This document shows positions 6,830 through 13,713 of a stretch of 14,504 bases of DNA, in pieces; position 1 is the first letter of the stretch, and each line of letters opens with the position of its first letter. Source of the DNA: JANOQP01 sp044227705 (GTDB taxonomy: Bacteria; Bacteroidota; Bacteroidia; Chitinophagales; Saprospiraceae); the NCBI GenBank assembly GCA_044227705.1, contig JBGAWE010000109.1:1-14504 (forward strand), in the 5' to 3' direction. The position numbers and the translations under genes were made by a program. The notes beneath the pieces were generated by a model. The model worked only from the letters and a program-made list of their open reading frames with translations. It searched no databases and was not told where the DNA came from.

Positions 6830-8563
6830 TTAGAAGCCGTCGGCCGCGTCGTCGCCGCGCGGATCGGCGCCTCCTTCGAGCTGGCCGTCAGGTTTTATGA
6901 GGATGCACTCGACGCGGCCAATCGGCCCGCGCGGCTTGATGGTGTGGCCCATCGAGCGGAGCGGCTGGCGGACGGTTTCCTCGACGGCTCTGTCCTCGAC
7001 AAAAATCTCGTCGGGCACCCACTGGTGGTGGAATCGCGGCGCGGCGACGGCCTCCGGTGCGGTCATGTTCCATTCATAAACGTCGAGGATGGTCTGAAAA
7101 ACAGAGGTGATGATGGTCGAACCGCCCGGAGTCCCGACGACCATCCAGAGTTTTCCGCCACGCTCGACTATGGCCGGCGTCATCGACGAGAGCATCCGCT
7201 TGCCCGGCGCGATGGCGTTCGCCTCGCCGCCGATGAGGCCGTAGATGTTCGGAACGCCCGGTTTGACCGAGAAATCGTCCATCTCGTTATTCAAAATGAA
7301 GCCCGCCTCGGCGACGACAGCGTGGCTGCCGTAGCTGTCGTTGAGCGTCGTGGTGACGCTGACGGCGTTGCCCTCCGCGTCGACGATGGAGAAGTGGGTC
7401 GTTTGTTCGTGCTCCTTTTTTTGATTTGAAATATCGCCGGCCTTGATTGAGGAAGATGGCGTGGCTCGGCTTTCTGAGAAGTCCGCCATCCGGTTTTTGA
7501 GGTAGCCGGGGTCGAGCAGCCGGTCGGTCGGCACGTCCCAAACATCGGGGTCTCCGAGGTGCGTCGCCCGGTCGGCATAGACGCGCCGCTCGGCTTCGAC
7601 CATGAGGTGGACGGCGGCTTTCGACTGGAAGCCCATTTTTTTCAGGTCGAAAGGCTCGACCATCTTGAACAACTGGGCCAGCGCGATGCCGCCGCTCGAC
7701 GGAGGAGGCATGGAGACGATCTTCAGGTCTTTGTAATTGAAAATCAACGGGTTGCGCCAGACCGCGTGGTACTCGGCAAGGTCTTTCTCGGTGATTATGC
7801 CGCCCATTTCGCGCATCTCACGGGCAATGTCTCGGGCCGTCGGGCCGCTGTAAAAACCGGCTCGGCCGCCATCGCGGATTCGGGCGAGCGTCGTGGCGAG
7901 GGCGGGCTGTTTGAGGAAGTCGCCGGGCTGCCATTTCTCTTGTTTTACAAAAGCCGACGGCCGGTTTCGGTTGGCTTTTTCAAAATCGGCCTTCTCCTCG
8001 TTGAGGTTGTCGGCCTCCTGTTTCGAGATTTTGAAACCGTTTTTCGCCAGCAAATAGGCGGGCTGGACGAGGTCCTTCCACGGCAATCGGCCATAGGCGG
8101 CGTGCTGCTGCACAAGCCCATCGACCGTCCCTGGCACCCCAGCGGCGAGGAAACCGAGCGTCGAGAGGTCTTTGACGACCGGCGAATCGCGCTTTGTGCA
8201 GTCGAGGTACATGTTCATCGTGGCGAGGCCGGGAGCTTTTTCGCGGAAATCGAGCGTAGCCGTGTGGCCGTCCTTTTCGCGATAGACGAAAAAACCGCCG
8301 CCTCCGATGTTGCCCGCTTGCGGGTAGACGACGGCCAGCGCGAGGTGGACAGCGACGGAGGCATCGACCGCGTTGCCGCCTTTTTTCAGGATGGAAAGGC
8401 CGACCTCGGTGGCCAGCGGGTGGGCGGAGACGACCATCGCATTGCTGGAAACGGCCGATTTTTTGGGCGAATACGGGTACTTGAGAACCGGTTTTTGGGA
8501 GACGCATTGGCCCAACAAAAAACAGGCGAGGAAGGCGAGAAGGGGCGCAAAGCGTTGGTGCAT
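6830..8563 (-). CDS. ggt: Gamma-glutamyltransferase (glutathione hydrolase) proenzyme
   Basis: This 577-residue protein is a full-length gamma-glutamyltransferase. The enzyme cleaves or transfers the gamma-glutamyl group of glutathione in the periplasm. The N-terminus is hydrophobic and ends LLGQC (Cys20), possibly a lipoprotein site, though Gln before Cys is unusual. Early landmarks are KKGGNAVDASVA (60-71) and GNIGGGGFFVY. The proenzyme self-cleaves before a threonine: EHEQ|TTHFSIVD places the nucleophile at Thr388, at nearly the same position as Thr391 of E. coli Ggt. The small subunit carries NNEMDDFSVKPG, the substrate-loop LSSMTP, VGTPGGS and PRFHHQWVPDE, all expected. Start ATG 8563 lies 47 bases after a TAATTTCG promoter element. 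It leads a probable operon with the EamA transporter and the GT-C-like protein. Identification is secure; the choice of export route is not. Confidence 0.95.
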   Translation of the reverse strand: MHQRFAPLLAFLACFLLGQCVSQKPVLKYPYSPKKSAVSSNAMVVSAHPLATEVGLSILKKGGNAVDASVAVHLALAVVYPQAGNIGGGGFFVYREKDGHTATLDFREKAPGLATMNMYLDCTKRDSPVVKDLSTLGFLAAGVPGTVDGLVQQHAAYGRLPWKDLVQPAYLLAKNGFKISKQEADNLNEEKADFEKANRNRPSAFVKQEKWQPGDFLKQPALATTLARIRDGGRAGFYSGPTARDIAREMREMGGIITEKDLAEYHAVWRNPLIFNYKDLKIVSMPPPSSGGIALAQLFKMVEPFDLKKMGFQSKAAVHLMVEAERRVYADRATHLGDPDVWDVPTDRLLDPGYLKNRMADFSESRATPSSSIKAGDISNQKKEHEQTTHFSIVDAEGNAVSVTTTLNDSYGSHAVVAEAGFILNNEMDDFSVKPGVPNIYGLIGGEANAIAPGKRMLSSMTPAIVERGGKLWMVVGTPGGSTIITSVFQTILDVYEWNMTAPEAVAAPRFHHQWVPDEIFVEDRAVEETVRQPLRSMGHTIKPRGPIGRVECILIKPDGQLEGGADPRGDDAADGF

Positions 8564-8610
8564 AACCAGTTGTGCATTTTACAAACCGACGGCCGGGCAT
8601 CGGTTTCGGG

Positions 8611-8618
8611 CGAAATTA
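8611..8618 (-). promoter_or_regulatory. -7 promoter element for the gamma-glutamyltransferase operon
   Basis: TAATTTCG on the minus strand (8618-8611) lies 47 bases before ATG 8563. CTTTTTGG (8638-8631) lies 12 bases upstream of it and overlaps the T-run of the preceding terminator. The same pair at the same spacing occurs before the S46 peptidase gene. Confidence 0.5.
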
Positions 8619-8632
8619 GCACGGCATACACC

Positions 8633-8670
8633 AAAAAGCAGGGGCGCGGCACCTCTCGATGTCGCGCCCC
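8633..8670 (-). terminator. Intrinsic terminator of the DUF1573 gene
   Basis: On the minus strand a GC-rich hairpin with arms GGGGCGCGAC (8670-8661) and GCCGCGCCCC (8650-8641), one G-T pair and a 10-base loop, is followed by TGC and then TTTTT (8637-8633). It starts 25 bases after the DUF1573 stop codon. This is the best-formed terminator in the window. Confidence 0.8.
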
Positions 8671-8694
8671 TGAAAACGGCGAGATGAAGGAAGG

Positions 8695-9201
8695 TCAATG
8701 CCCCTCTCCATCCGGCTGCTTGCCGATGACGAACCCCTTGATTTTGACCTCCGCCGGGCTGGGGATGACGTTCGCGTAGATCCGGATGAGCTTCGACTGG
8801 TTGCCCGACTTGTGGGCGGTGTTGAACTTGGCGGTTATCTCGCCCGTGGCGCCCGGCTCGACGGCGGTCGTCGGCCACTCGGGGATGGTGCAGCCGCAGC
8901 TTGATTTCGCGTCGGCGATGATGAGGGGGACGGGGCCGGTATTCTTGAACTTGAAGGCATGAGTGATGACCTCGCCCTCCTTCACGGTGTCGAACAGGAA
9001 CTCGGGCTGCTCGAAGACCATCTTCGCCGCCTTCGTCGAGTCGGGCTTGCCGTCGGGGCCGAGGGGGATGTTGACTAGGCTGTTGGGGTCGTCGTTTTTG
9101 ACAGTCTTCACGCCGCCGTCGTTGTGCTTGCAGAAGGAAAAGGCTGCAAGGCAACAGAGGAGAATCGCGGCCAAGTGGTTGGTTTTCAATGAATTGCGCA
9201 T
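8695..9201 (-). CDS. DUF1573 domain-containing exported protein
   Basis: The 168-residue product starts at ATG 9201. A hydrophobic leader ends in FSFC (Cys24), so it is exported and may be a lipoprotein, although Phe before the Cys is not a classic lipobox. Residues about 55-160 form an Ig-like DUF1573 domain: FLFDTVKEGEVITHAFKFKN, then TGPVPLIIADAKSSCGCT with the conserved CGCT, then VEPGATGEITAKFNT and the final strand KIKGFVIGK. DUF1573 proteins are common in Bacteroidota, often as several paralogues; their biochemical function is not established. The gene is monocistronic: its own -7 element (TACTTTTG, a perfect consensus match) lies upstream and an intrinsic terminator follows. It is divergent from the esterase gene, with 148 bases between the starts. 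Confidence 0.92.
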   Translation of the reverse strand: MRNSLKTNHLAAILLCCLAAFSFCKHNDGGVKTVKNDDPNSLVNIPLGPDGKPDSTKAAKMVFEQPEFLFDTVKEGEVITHAFKFKNTGPVPLIIADAKSSCGCTIPEWPTTAVEPGATGEITAKFNTAHKSGNQSKLIRIYANVIPSPAEVKIKGFVIGKQPDGEGH

Positions 9202-9224
9202 GGTTGAACGAGTTTTTTACCGGC

Positions 9225-9232
9225 CAAAAGTA
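9225..9232 (-). promoter_or_regulatory. -7 promoter element for the DUF1573 gene
   Basis: TACTTTTG on the minus strand (9232-9225) fits TAnnTTTG exactly and lies 23 bases before ATG 9201. No -33 TTTG is visible at the usual distance. Confidence 0.6.
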
Positions 9233-9284
9233 GATAGCGGGGCGACCGACGAGGGCCGGTCGGGTTGCAAACTAAAAACGAATT

Positions 9285-9313
9285 TTGACCGGCAAAGGAC
9301 GCGGCTATCTTCG
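9285..9313 (+). promoter_or_regulatory. Bacteroidota-type promoter for the esterase gene
   Basis: A TTTTG ending at 9287 and TATCTTCG (9306-9313) are separated by 18 bases, close to the TTTG-N19-21-TAnnTTTG layout described for Bacteroides. ATG 9350 follows 36 bases after the -7 element. It is the most complete -33/-7 pair in the window. Confidence 0.6.
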
Positions 9314-9349
9314 CCGCATCTGTTCATCTATTAAAGCCAACGCAACAAA

Positions 9350-10073
9350 ATGAATCGGGAAATCCACCAGTGGTACTCGCCGCGCCTCAACAAGAACATG
9401 GAGATTGTGAAGTACGGCCACTACGGCTTCAACCTTCTGTTGCTGCCCTCCGCCGCCGCCGACTACCTCGAATACGAGCGATTCCTGCTCATCGACGTAA
9501 TCAAACCGTACATCGAGGCGGGAAAGGTGAAGGTGTTCTCCATCAACTCCATCAACTCCGAGTCTTGGCTCAACAACAAGATGGAGCCGCGCCACAAGGC
9601 CATCCGCCACCAGCAGTTCAACAGCTACGTCGAGAACGAAGTGGTGCCGTTCATCAAGATGCACTCCTCCGACACGGCGCCCATCATCTTGAGCGGCGTG
9701 TCGCTCGGGGCGCTGCACTCCGCCAATATGTACTTTCGCAGGCCCGACCTCTACGCCGGGGTCATCGCCATGAGCGGCGTGTACGATCTGACGAGCTACA
9801 CGAAGGGCTACTACGACGAAGACGTTTACTTCAACTCGCCCTGCCACTACCTGCCCAACCTCTCCGACCACGCGACCCTAGAACAGATGCGCCCAGCGGC
9901 ATATCCACATCCTCACTGGTTCCGCAAGCATGAAGACCCGCTCGCGCACCCTCTCGAACATCCTAAACGCGAAGAGCATCCCCCACGAACTCGACATCTG
10001 GGGGCCGGACATGGGCCACGACTGGCCAACGTGGCGGGCGATGCTGCCTTATTATCTCGAAACCCGGTTCTGA
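9350..10073 (+). pseudogene. Esterase-D-like alpha/beta hydrolase gene broken by a frameshift
   Basis: From ATG 9350 the frame encodes a putative esterase (PF00756-like). Landmarks are NREIHQWYSPRLNKNME, PSAAADYLEYER, the nucleophile elbow SGVSLGA (Ser118) and MSGVYDL. After codon 181 (EQM-R, 9890-9892) the sense frame turns into low-complexity His/Pro-rich sequence. The expected C-terminus, HELDIWGPDMGHDWPTW and then AMLPYYLETRF with the catalytic His, continues in another frame to TGA at 10071-10073. Removing one C from the CCC at 9892-9894 restores a 240-residue protein, a normal family length. The unshifted frame runs on to 10324 only by entering the next gene out of frame, so that 324-residue version is not real. 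Because the joined halves look well conserved, this is either a very recent mutation or a sequencing/assembly error. A further compensating pair of indels around 9923-9950 is possible, since EDP appears there in the original frame. Confidence 0.82.
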
Positions 10074-10086
10074 TTCAAAGGCAAAC

Positions 10087-10120
10087 GACAAATGGCGAGT
10101 CCGCGGATTCGCCATTTGTC
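10087..10120 (+). repeat. 34-base near-perfect palindrome between the esterase and the small membrane protein
   Basis: Arms GACAAATGGCGA (10087-10098) and TCGCCATTTGTC (10109-10120) are perfectly complementary over 12 bp. The centre, G-TCCGCGGA-T, is itself palindromic apart from one G-T pair. It starts 13 bases after the esterase stop and ends 20 bases before ATG 10141. No T-run follows on either strand. It may be a hairpin that ends or protects the esterase message, or a site for a dimeric DNA-binding protein. Confidence 0.6.
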
Positions 10121-10140
10121 CTTCCAACCAACCGAAAAAG

Positions 10141-10440
10141 ATGCTTCGCAAAAACTCACTCGTCAACGGCCTGCTCTTCGGCTTTTTGCTGCCGACCGTT
10201 TTCTTTTTCCTGCTTTTCAACCTGTTCAAACTGCTCGGCGCCATCGGCAACGGCGAGGGCATCGGCCTGTCTGCGGGCTTTCGGGAGCGCACATCGGCCA
10301 TCCTTGCCATCGCCGCCAACCTGATGCCGATGAACGTCTGGCGGCGGCAGCGCTTCAATGAGAGTATTCGTGGGCTGGTCATCGCAACGGCGGTTTTGGC
10401 CGTCACTTGGGTCATCTACTATGGGATGAAATTGATGTGA
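10141..10440 (+). CDS. Small two-helix membrane protein, conserved hypothetical
   Basis: The gene encodes 99 residues. Helix 1 is GLLFGFLLPTVFFFLLFNLFKLL (about 10-32). A short polar loop (GNGEGIGLSAGFRERT) leads to a moderately hydrophobic stretch, AILAIAANLMPMNVW, then RRQRFNESIRG and a final helix, LVIATAVLAVTWVIYYGMKLM. The pattern resembles a widespread small membrane protein family of Bacteroidota whose function is unknown; this resemblance is from memory and could not be tested here. It follows the esterase in the same direction after a 34-base palindrome. I see no clear promoter of its own, so it may depend on read-through. It converges on the S46 peptidase gene with a 25-base gap that holds nothing recognisable. 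Confidence 0.78.
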   Translation: MLRKNSLVNGLLFGFLLPTVFFFLLFNLFKLLGAIGNGEGIGLSAGFRERTSAILAIAANLMPMNVWRRQRFNESIRGLVIATAVLAVTWVIYYGMKLM

Positions 10441-10465
10441 GCCTAAGCCCTGTTGCCAAGCCGCC

Positions 10466-12619
10466 TTATTTTTTGGGGTGAACCAGCTTCATCTCATCAA
10501 CTAGGTTGGTCGCTCCGGCGAACTTGTCGACGATGAACAGAATGTACCGAGCATCGACCATCACGTTGCGACAAATGGCGGGGTCGTAGTTGATGTCGCT
10601 CATGGTGCCCTCCCAGACGCGGTCGAAGTTGAGGCCGACAAGGTTACCGTAGGCGTCGATGGCGGGGCTGCCGGAATTACCGCCCGTCGTGTGGTTCTGG
10701 CCGATGAAACAGACTGGGATTTTGCCGTTCGGTGCTGCGTATTGTCCAAAATCCTTTGTCGCATAGAGCTCGATAAGCCGCTTCGGCACGTCGAATTCAT
10801 AGTCGCCCGGTTTGTACTTTTCCATAACACCATCGAGATAGGTGTACGGCACATAGGCGATGCCGTCGCGTGGCTGCATCGAGCGGACTTGCCCGTAGCC
10901 GACGCGAAGGGTCGAGTTTGCATCGGGGTAGAACCTTTTGCGGCCCTCGAAGACGGTCATTTGCGCCTTCATGTACCGCCGCTGCAGCCGGTTGATTTTG
11001 GGCTGAAGCTCGTTCAAGCGAGGCGCAACCGATTGCTCGAACGCTTCGGCCATCGCGGCGGCGAACTGGACGGCCGGGTCTTTCGCCAGTTTTTTCAACA
11101 AGTTTTCAGATGGCAAATCGAGCGCGGCGAGGAGCGGCCCTTCTTTAGTCAACAGGCTTTTTTGATAGATTCGATGTGCGAACGGCCAGTAATCGCCTTT
11201 TCTGACCATTGCCATCGCCCGCGCAGATGACCACTGCCTCGGGTTTTTCTGAAAAAAAAGCTCGGTCAGTGCTTTGAAGATCCTCTCGTCCGTCGCCAGA
11301 CGGTTCTCTTTGAAGAAAGTCTGAGCCGAGGATTTGGCGTTTTTCCTCGACTCTTCGAAAGCCTTCGGATCGGCAGCGGCTTTTGAAAGCCCCGCGAGTT
11401 CGGTCGCCAGCGAGAGCAGGGCGCAGTTGCTGACCGTCTCGCGATAGCGGTCGCGGGCCTCGGCATACGGGCCATACTCTGCATAAGCCTTCTCGAAATC
11501 GCCCAAAATCCCGCCAAACTGGCTTTTCCAGTCCGATTTTTCATCGACGGCGGCACGGAACTGCGTCTCGTAGTTCTGCCTTTTCGCCACTGCATTTGAG
11601 GAGCGGAGGCCCTGCATCTCGCCTGCCCATTTCTTCCAGTAGTTGGCGACTTTGGCGTACTGCGAGGCGTAGAGGAGCTTTACAGCAGGGTCGGCCCTCA
11701 TGTCCTCGTCCATGATTTTCAGTGCAGTTTCGCGGATTTCCACGCGCGTTGGGTCGATGCGGCTCTCCGTCAGAGCGACTGCCTGGCTCGGCAGATATTC
11801 CTGCGTTCGGCCGGGGAAGCCGAAAATCATCGTGAAGTCGCCTTCGGCCACGCCGTCGAGCGAGACTGGAAGCGAGTGCTTCGGCTTGTACGGCACGTTG
11901 TCGAGGGAGAAGTTGGCGGCCCTGTTGTTGCGGTCGGCGTAGACCCGGAACATCGAAAAGTCGCCCGTGTGGCGAGGGTAGACCCAGTTGTCGGTGTCGC
12001 TGCCGAATTTCCCGATGGAGGAGGGCGGTGCACCGACGAGCCGCACGTCGCGGAAGGTCTCGGTGACGAACAGGAAATATTGGTTGCCATCGAAAAAGGG
12101 CCTGACCATCACCTCCTGCCCGGCTTCCTTCGAGCAGGACTTCTTTACGGCGTTCAAATTGAGGTCGATTTTCGACTGCCGGACCTTCTCGTCCATGTCG
12201 TCGGTGACGCCGGCGAGCGCGGCTTCGGAGACGTCCTCGATCCTTACGATGAAGGTGACGAAAAGGCCAGGGATGGGCAGTTCGTCGCCGGTCTTCTTTG
12301 CCCAAAAGCCGTTTTCGAGGTAGTTGTGCTCGATGGTCGACTGGTCGGCGATGGCGTCGAAACCGCAATGATGGTTGGTAAGGATCAAACCTTTCTCGCT
12401 GATGATTTCGCCTGTGCAGAACCCGCCAAAAGAAACGACGGCGTCTTTCAACGAGCCGTGGTTGACGGAGTAGATGTCGTCGGCCGACATTTTCATGCCG
12501 AGCGAGCGCATCTCCGCCTCGTTCAACTGGCTCAAAAGAAGAGGCAGCCACATGCCCTCGGTGGCGTGGGCGAGGCTTGCTGAAAAAAGGAAGGCGATGA
12601 AAACGGCTGTGTGGCGCAT
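10466..12619 (-). CDS. S46 family dipeptidyl-peptidase, DPP11-like (Asp/Glu-specific)
   Basis: This 717-residue serine peptidase removes N-terminal dipeptides from oligopeptides in the periplasm. The frame is open to 12664, but a TAATTTCA promoter element at 12648-12641 rules that start out. ATG 12619 gives signal peptide MRHTAVFIAFLFSASLAHA and a sensible leader; ATG 12631 is the alternative. The mature N-terminus TEGMWLPLLLSQL is typical of S46. The triad is His84 (TNHHCG), Asp220 (RHTGDFSMFR) and Ser649 (GGNSGSPAID). Eighteen residues after the Ser is Arg667 (NFDRVWEG). In Porphyromonas DPP11 the matching Arg673, 18 after Ser655, sets preference for Asp/Glu at P1, while DPP7 has Gly. A DPP11-like specificity is therefore predicted. 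The C-terminal region RYILFIVDKFAGATNLVDEM is also standard. No T9SS domain is present. It is divergent from phosphatidylserine decarboxylase. Confidence 0.93.
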   Translation of the reverse strand: MRHTAVFIAFLFSASLAHATEGMWLPLLLSQLNEAEMRSLGMKMSADDIYSVNHGSLKDAVVSFGGFCTGEIISEKGLILTNHHCGFDAIADQSTIEHNYLENGFWAKKTGDELPIPGLFVTFIVRIEDVSEAALAGVTDDMDEKVRQSKIDLNLNAVKKSCSKEAGQEVMVRPFFDGNQYFLFVTETFRDVRLVGAPPSSIGKFGSDTDNWVYPRHTGDFSMFRVYADRNNRAANFSLDNVPYKPKHSLPVSLDGVAEGDFTMIFGFPGRTQEYLPSQAVALTESRIDPTRVEIRETALKIMDEDMRADPAVKLLYASQYAKVANYWKKWAGEMQGLRSSNAVAKRQNYETQFRAAVDEKSDWKSQFGGILGDFEKAYAEYGPYAEARDRYRETVSNCALLSLATELAGLSKAAADPKAFEESRKNAKSSAQTFFKENRLATDERIFKALTELFFQKNPRQWSSARAMAMVRKGDYWPFAHRIYQKSLLTKEGPLLAALDLPSENLLKKLAKDPAVQFAAAMAEAFEQSVAPRLNELQPKINRLQRRYMKAQMTVFEGRKRFYPDANSTLRVGYGQVRSMQPRDGIAYVPYTYLDGVMEKYKPGDYEFDVPKRLIELYATKDFGQYAAPNGKIPVCFIGQNHTTGGNSGSPAIDAYGNLVGLNFDRVWEGTMSDINYDPAICRNVMVDARYILFIVDKFAGATNLVDEMKLVHPKK

Positions 12620-12640
12620 GGACGTGGGCATTTTTTGGGG

Positions 12641-12648
12641 TGAAATTA
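12641..12648 (-). promoter_or_regulatory. -7 promoter element for the S46 peptidase gene
   Basis: TAATTTCA on the minus strand (12648-12641) lies 21 bases before ATG 12619 and 9 before ATG 12631, which helps decide the start. CTTTTTGG (12668-12661) lies 12 bases upstream, as at the gamma-glutamyltransferase operon. Confidence 0.5.
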
Positions 12649-12704
12649 GACGCGGCCTTTCCAAAAAGAGAAGGGTGGGCGAGAGGCTGGGAATGGGCTG
12701 GTTT

Positions 12705-12712
12705 TACCTTCG
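12705..12712 (+). promoter_or_regulatory. -7 promoter element for phosphatidylserine decarboxylase
   Basis: TACCTTCG lies 16 bases before ATG 12729, the same element and distance as at the PLD-fold gene. No -33 TTTG is seen. It lies back to back with the S46 promoter in a 109-base divergent gap. Confidence 0.5.
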
Positions 12713-12728
12713 CCGCCTAATTTTTTGA

Positions 12729-13385
12729 ATGTCAATGAGCTATATCCACAGGGAGGGCCGCCTGTTGCTGCTGTCCATCGCACTGGTTTTCGCGGCCGTC
12801 TCCTTTTTTGTGAATCAGAACGCGCCCAGCTGGCTCTGGCTGCCGGTGTCCATAGGTTGTGTCCTTTTGTTGCTGGTCGGCCAGTTTTTTCGCAACCCTG
12901 ACCGGGCCATCGCCCAGACGGACGACTCGATCATCTACGCGCCATGTGACGGGAAAGTGGTGGTCATCGAGGAGGCCGATGAGCCGGAGTATTTCGGCGA
13001 CAGGCGCATCCAGATTTCGATTTTCATGTCGCCGCTCAACGTCCACGTCAATCGGAACCCGATCGGCGGCGTGGTCAAATACTTCAAATACCACCCCGGT
13101 CTCTACCTCGTCGCGTGGCACCCGAAATCGAGCACCGAGAACGAGCGCACGACTGTCGTCATCGGGAACGGGCGACTGGAAGTTCTCTTCCGCCAGATAG
13201 CTGGGGCCGTCGCGCGGCGGATAAGATGGTACATCGGCGAGGGCGAGGCCGTCCGGCAAGGGGGCGAGATGGGGTTCATCAAGTTTGGCTCCCGCGTCGA
13301 TGTCTTTCTACCGATGGGAGCCTCGATAGAGGTCGAGATTGGCCAAGTAGTCAAGGGCAACCGCACGGTTTTGGCCAAGGTCTGA
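12729..13385 (+). CDS. psd: Phosphatidylserine decarboxylase, short (type II-like) form
   Basis: This 218-residue proenzyme makes phosphatidylethanolamine from phosphatidylserine at the inner membrane. Two hydrophobic segments lie at about 11-29 and 34-52. Next come FRNPDR, the acid in YAPCDGKV (Asp74), IFMSPLNVHVNRNP with His106, and GFIKFGSRVDVFLP. The protein self-cleaves at Gly187-Ser188, and Ser188 becomes the pyruvoyl group. The FGS variant replaces the LGST of E. coli-type enzymes and is usual in the short Psd/archaetidylserine decarboxylase group found in Bacteroidota. The length is normal for that group. Start ATG 12729 follows its -7 element by 16 bases, and an intrinsic terminator follows the stop, so the gene is probably monocistronic. 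Phosphatidylserine synthase is often adjacent in relatives but is not next to it here. Confidence 0.95.
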   Translation: MSMSYIHREGRLLLLSIALVFAAVSFFVNQNAPSWLWLPVSIGCVLLLLVGQFFRNPDRAIAQTDDSIIYAPCDGKVVVIEEADEPEYFGDRRIQISIFMSPLNVHVNRNPIGGVVKYFKYHPGLYLVAWHPKSSTENERTTVVIGNGRLEVLFRQIAGAVARRIRWYIGEGEAVRQGGEMGFIKFGSRVDVFLPMGASIEVEIGQVVKGNRTVLAKV

Positions 13386-13414
13386 CATTATCGATTGGCA
13401 CTCAAATTCTTAAT

Positions 13415-13448
13415 AGGGGCGCATCCATTGACGACGGCGCCCTTTTTT
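13415..13448 (+). terminator. Intrinsic terminator of phosphatidylserine decarboxylase
   Basis: Arms GGGCGC (13417-13422) and GCGCCC (13437-13442), extended by a G-T and an A-T pair, enclose a 14-base loop. Six Ts (13443-13448) follow directly, then ATTT. The hairpin begins 30 bases after the stop codon. Confidence 0.78.
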
Positions 13449-13713
13449 ATTTCGGCAATGTTGCGTCCGGCTAGGTGTTTCTCGCAAGCCCATCCTCCGT
13501 AAAAGTTCTGTGCGAAACGCTGAATCGCCTGTTTTTGGGGCTTTTTGCAGGCGTCAGAATTCATCCTGATTTCTTAAATATAAACCCTTGCTATTTTTGC
13601 CTCATGCCTTGACGGTTGGCCAATTGACACCGATGGGCCTTTAATCCAGACTTCCAACAGACCGAACTGCACGCGGCCAATCTTGGCAAAAACAACTAGC
13701 ATCCCTCCAGGCC
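13449..13713 (+). other. Intergenic region and leader before the PLP-enzyme gene
   Basis: Together with the terminator before it, this makes a 328-base gap without a supported gene. It holds a weak inverted repeat, CGCCTG (13526-13531) and CAGGCG (13548-13553), then an AT-rich patch (about 13568-13600) with a promoter. Next is a leader of roughly 105 bases with two minimal ORFs, ATG-CCT-TGA (13604-13612) and ATG-GGC-CTT-TAA (13633-13644). I see no RNA gene or known riboswitch. Confidence 0.5.
13569..13599 (+). promoter_or_regulatory. Bacteroidota-type promoter for the PLP-enzyme gene
   Basis: TATTTTTG (13592-13599) is an exact TAnnTTTG match. A TTTC (13570-13573) lies 18 bases upstream as a one-mismatch -33 element, the same spacing as at the esterase gene. 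The surrounding sequence is distinctly AT-rich in an otherwise GC-rich window. Confidence 0.6.

Noticed and set aside
7559..8779. Plus-strand open frame of 406 codons
   Set aside because: It is antisense to gamma-glutamyltransferase and reads through its promoter and the DUF1573 terminator; no recognisable motif.
10074..10324. C-terminal extension of the esterase to 324 residues
   Set aside because: After the frameshift this frame passes the palindrome and enters the next gene out of frame; composition becomes Ser/Cys/Phe-rich and unlike the family.
13526..13553. Inverted repeat CGCCTG/CAGGCG as a second terminator or riboswitch
   Set aside because: Only 6 bp with a 16-base loop and no T-run; composition alone could give it, and no riboswitch core is recognisable.
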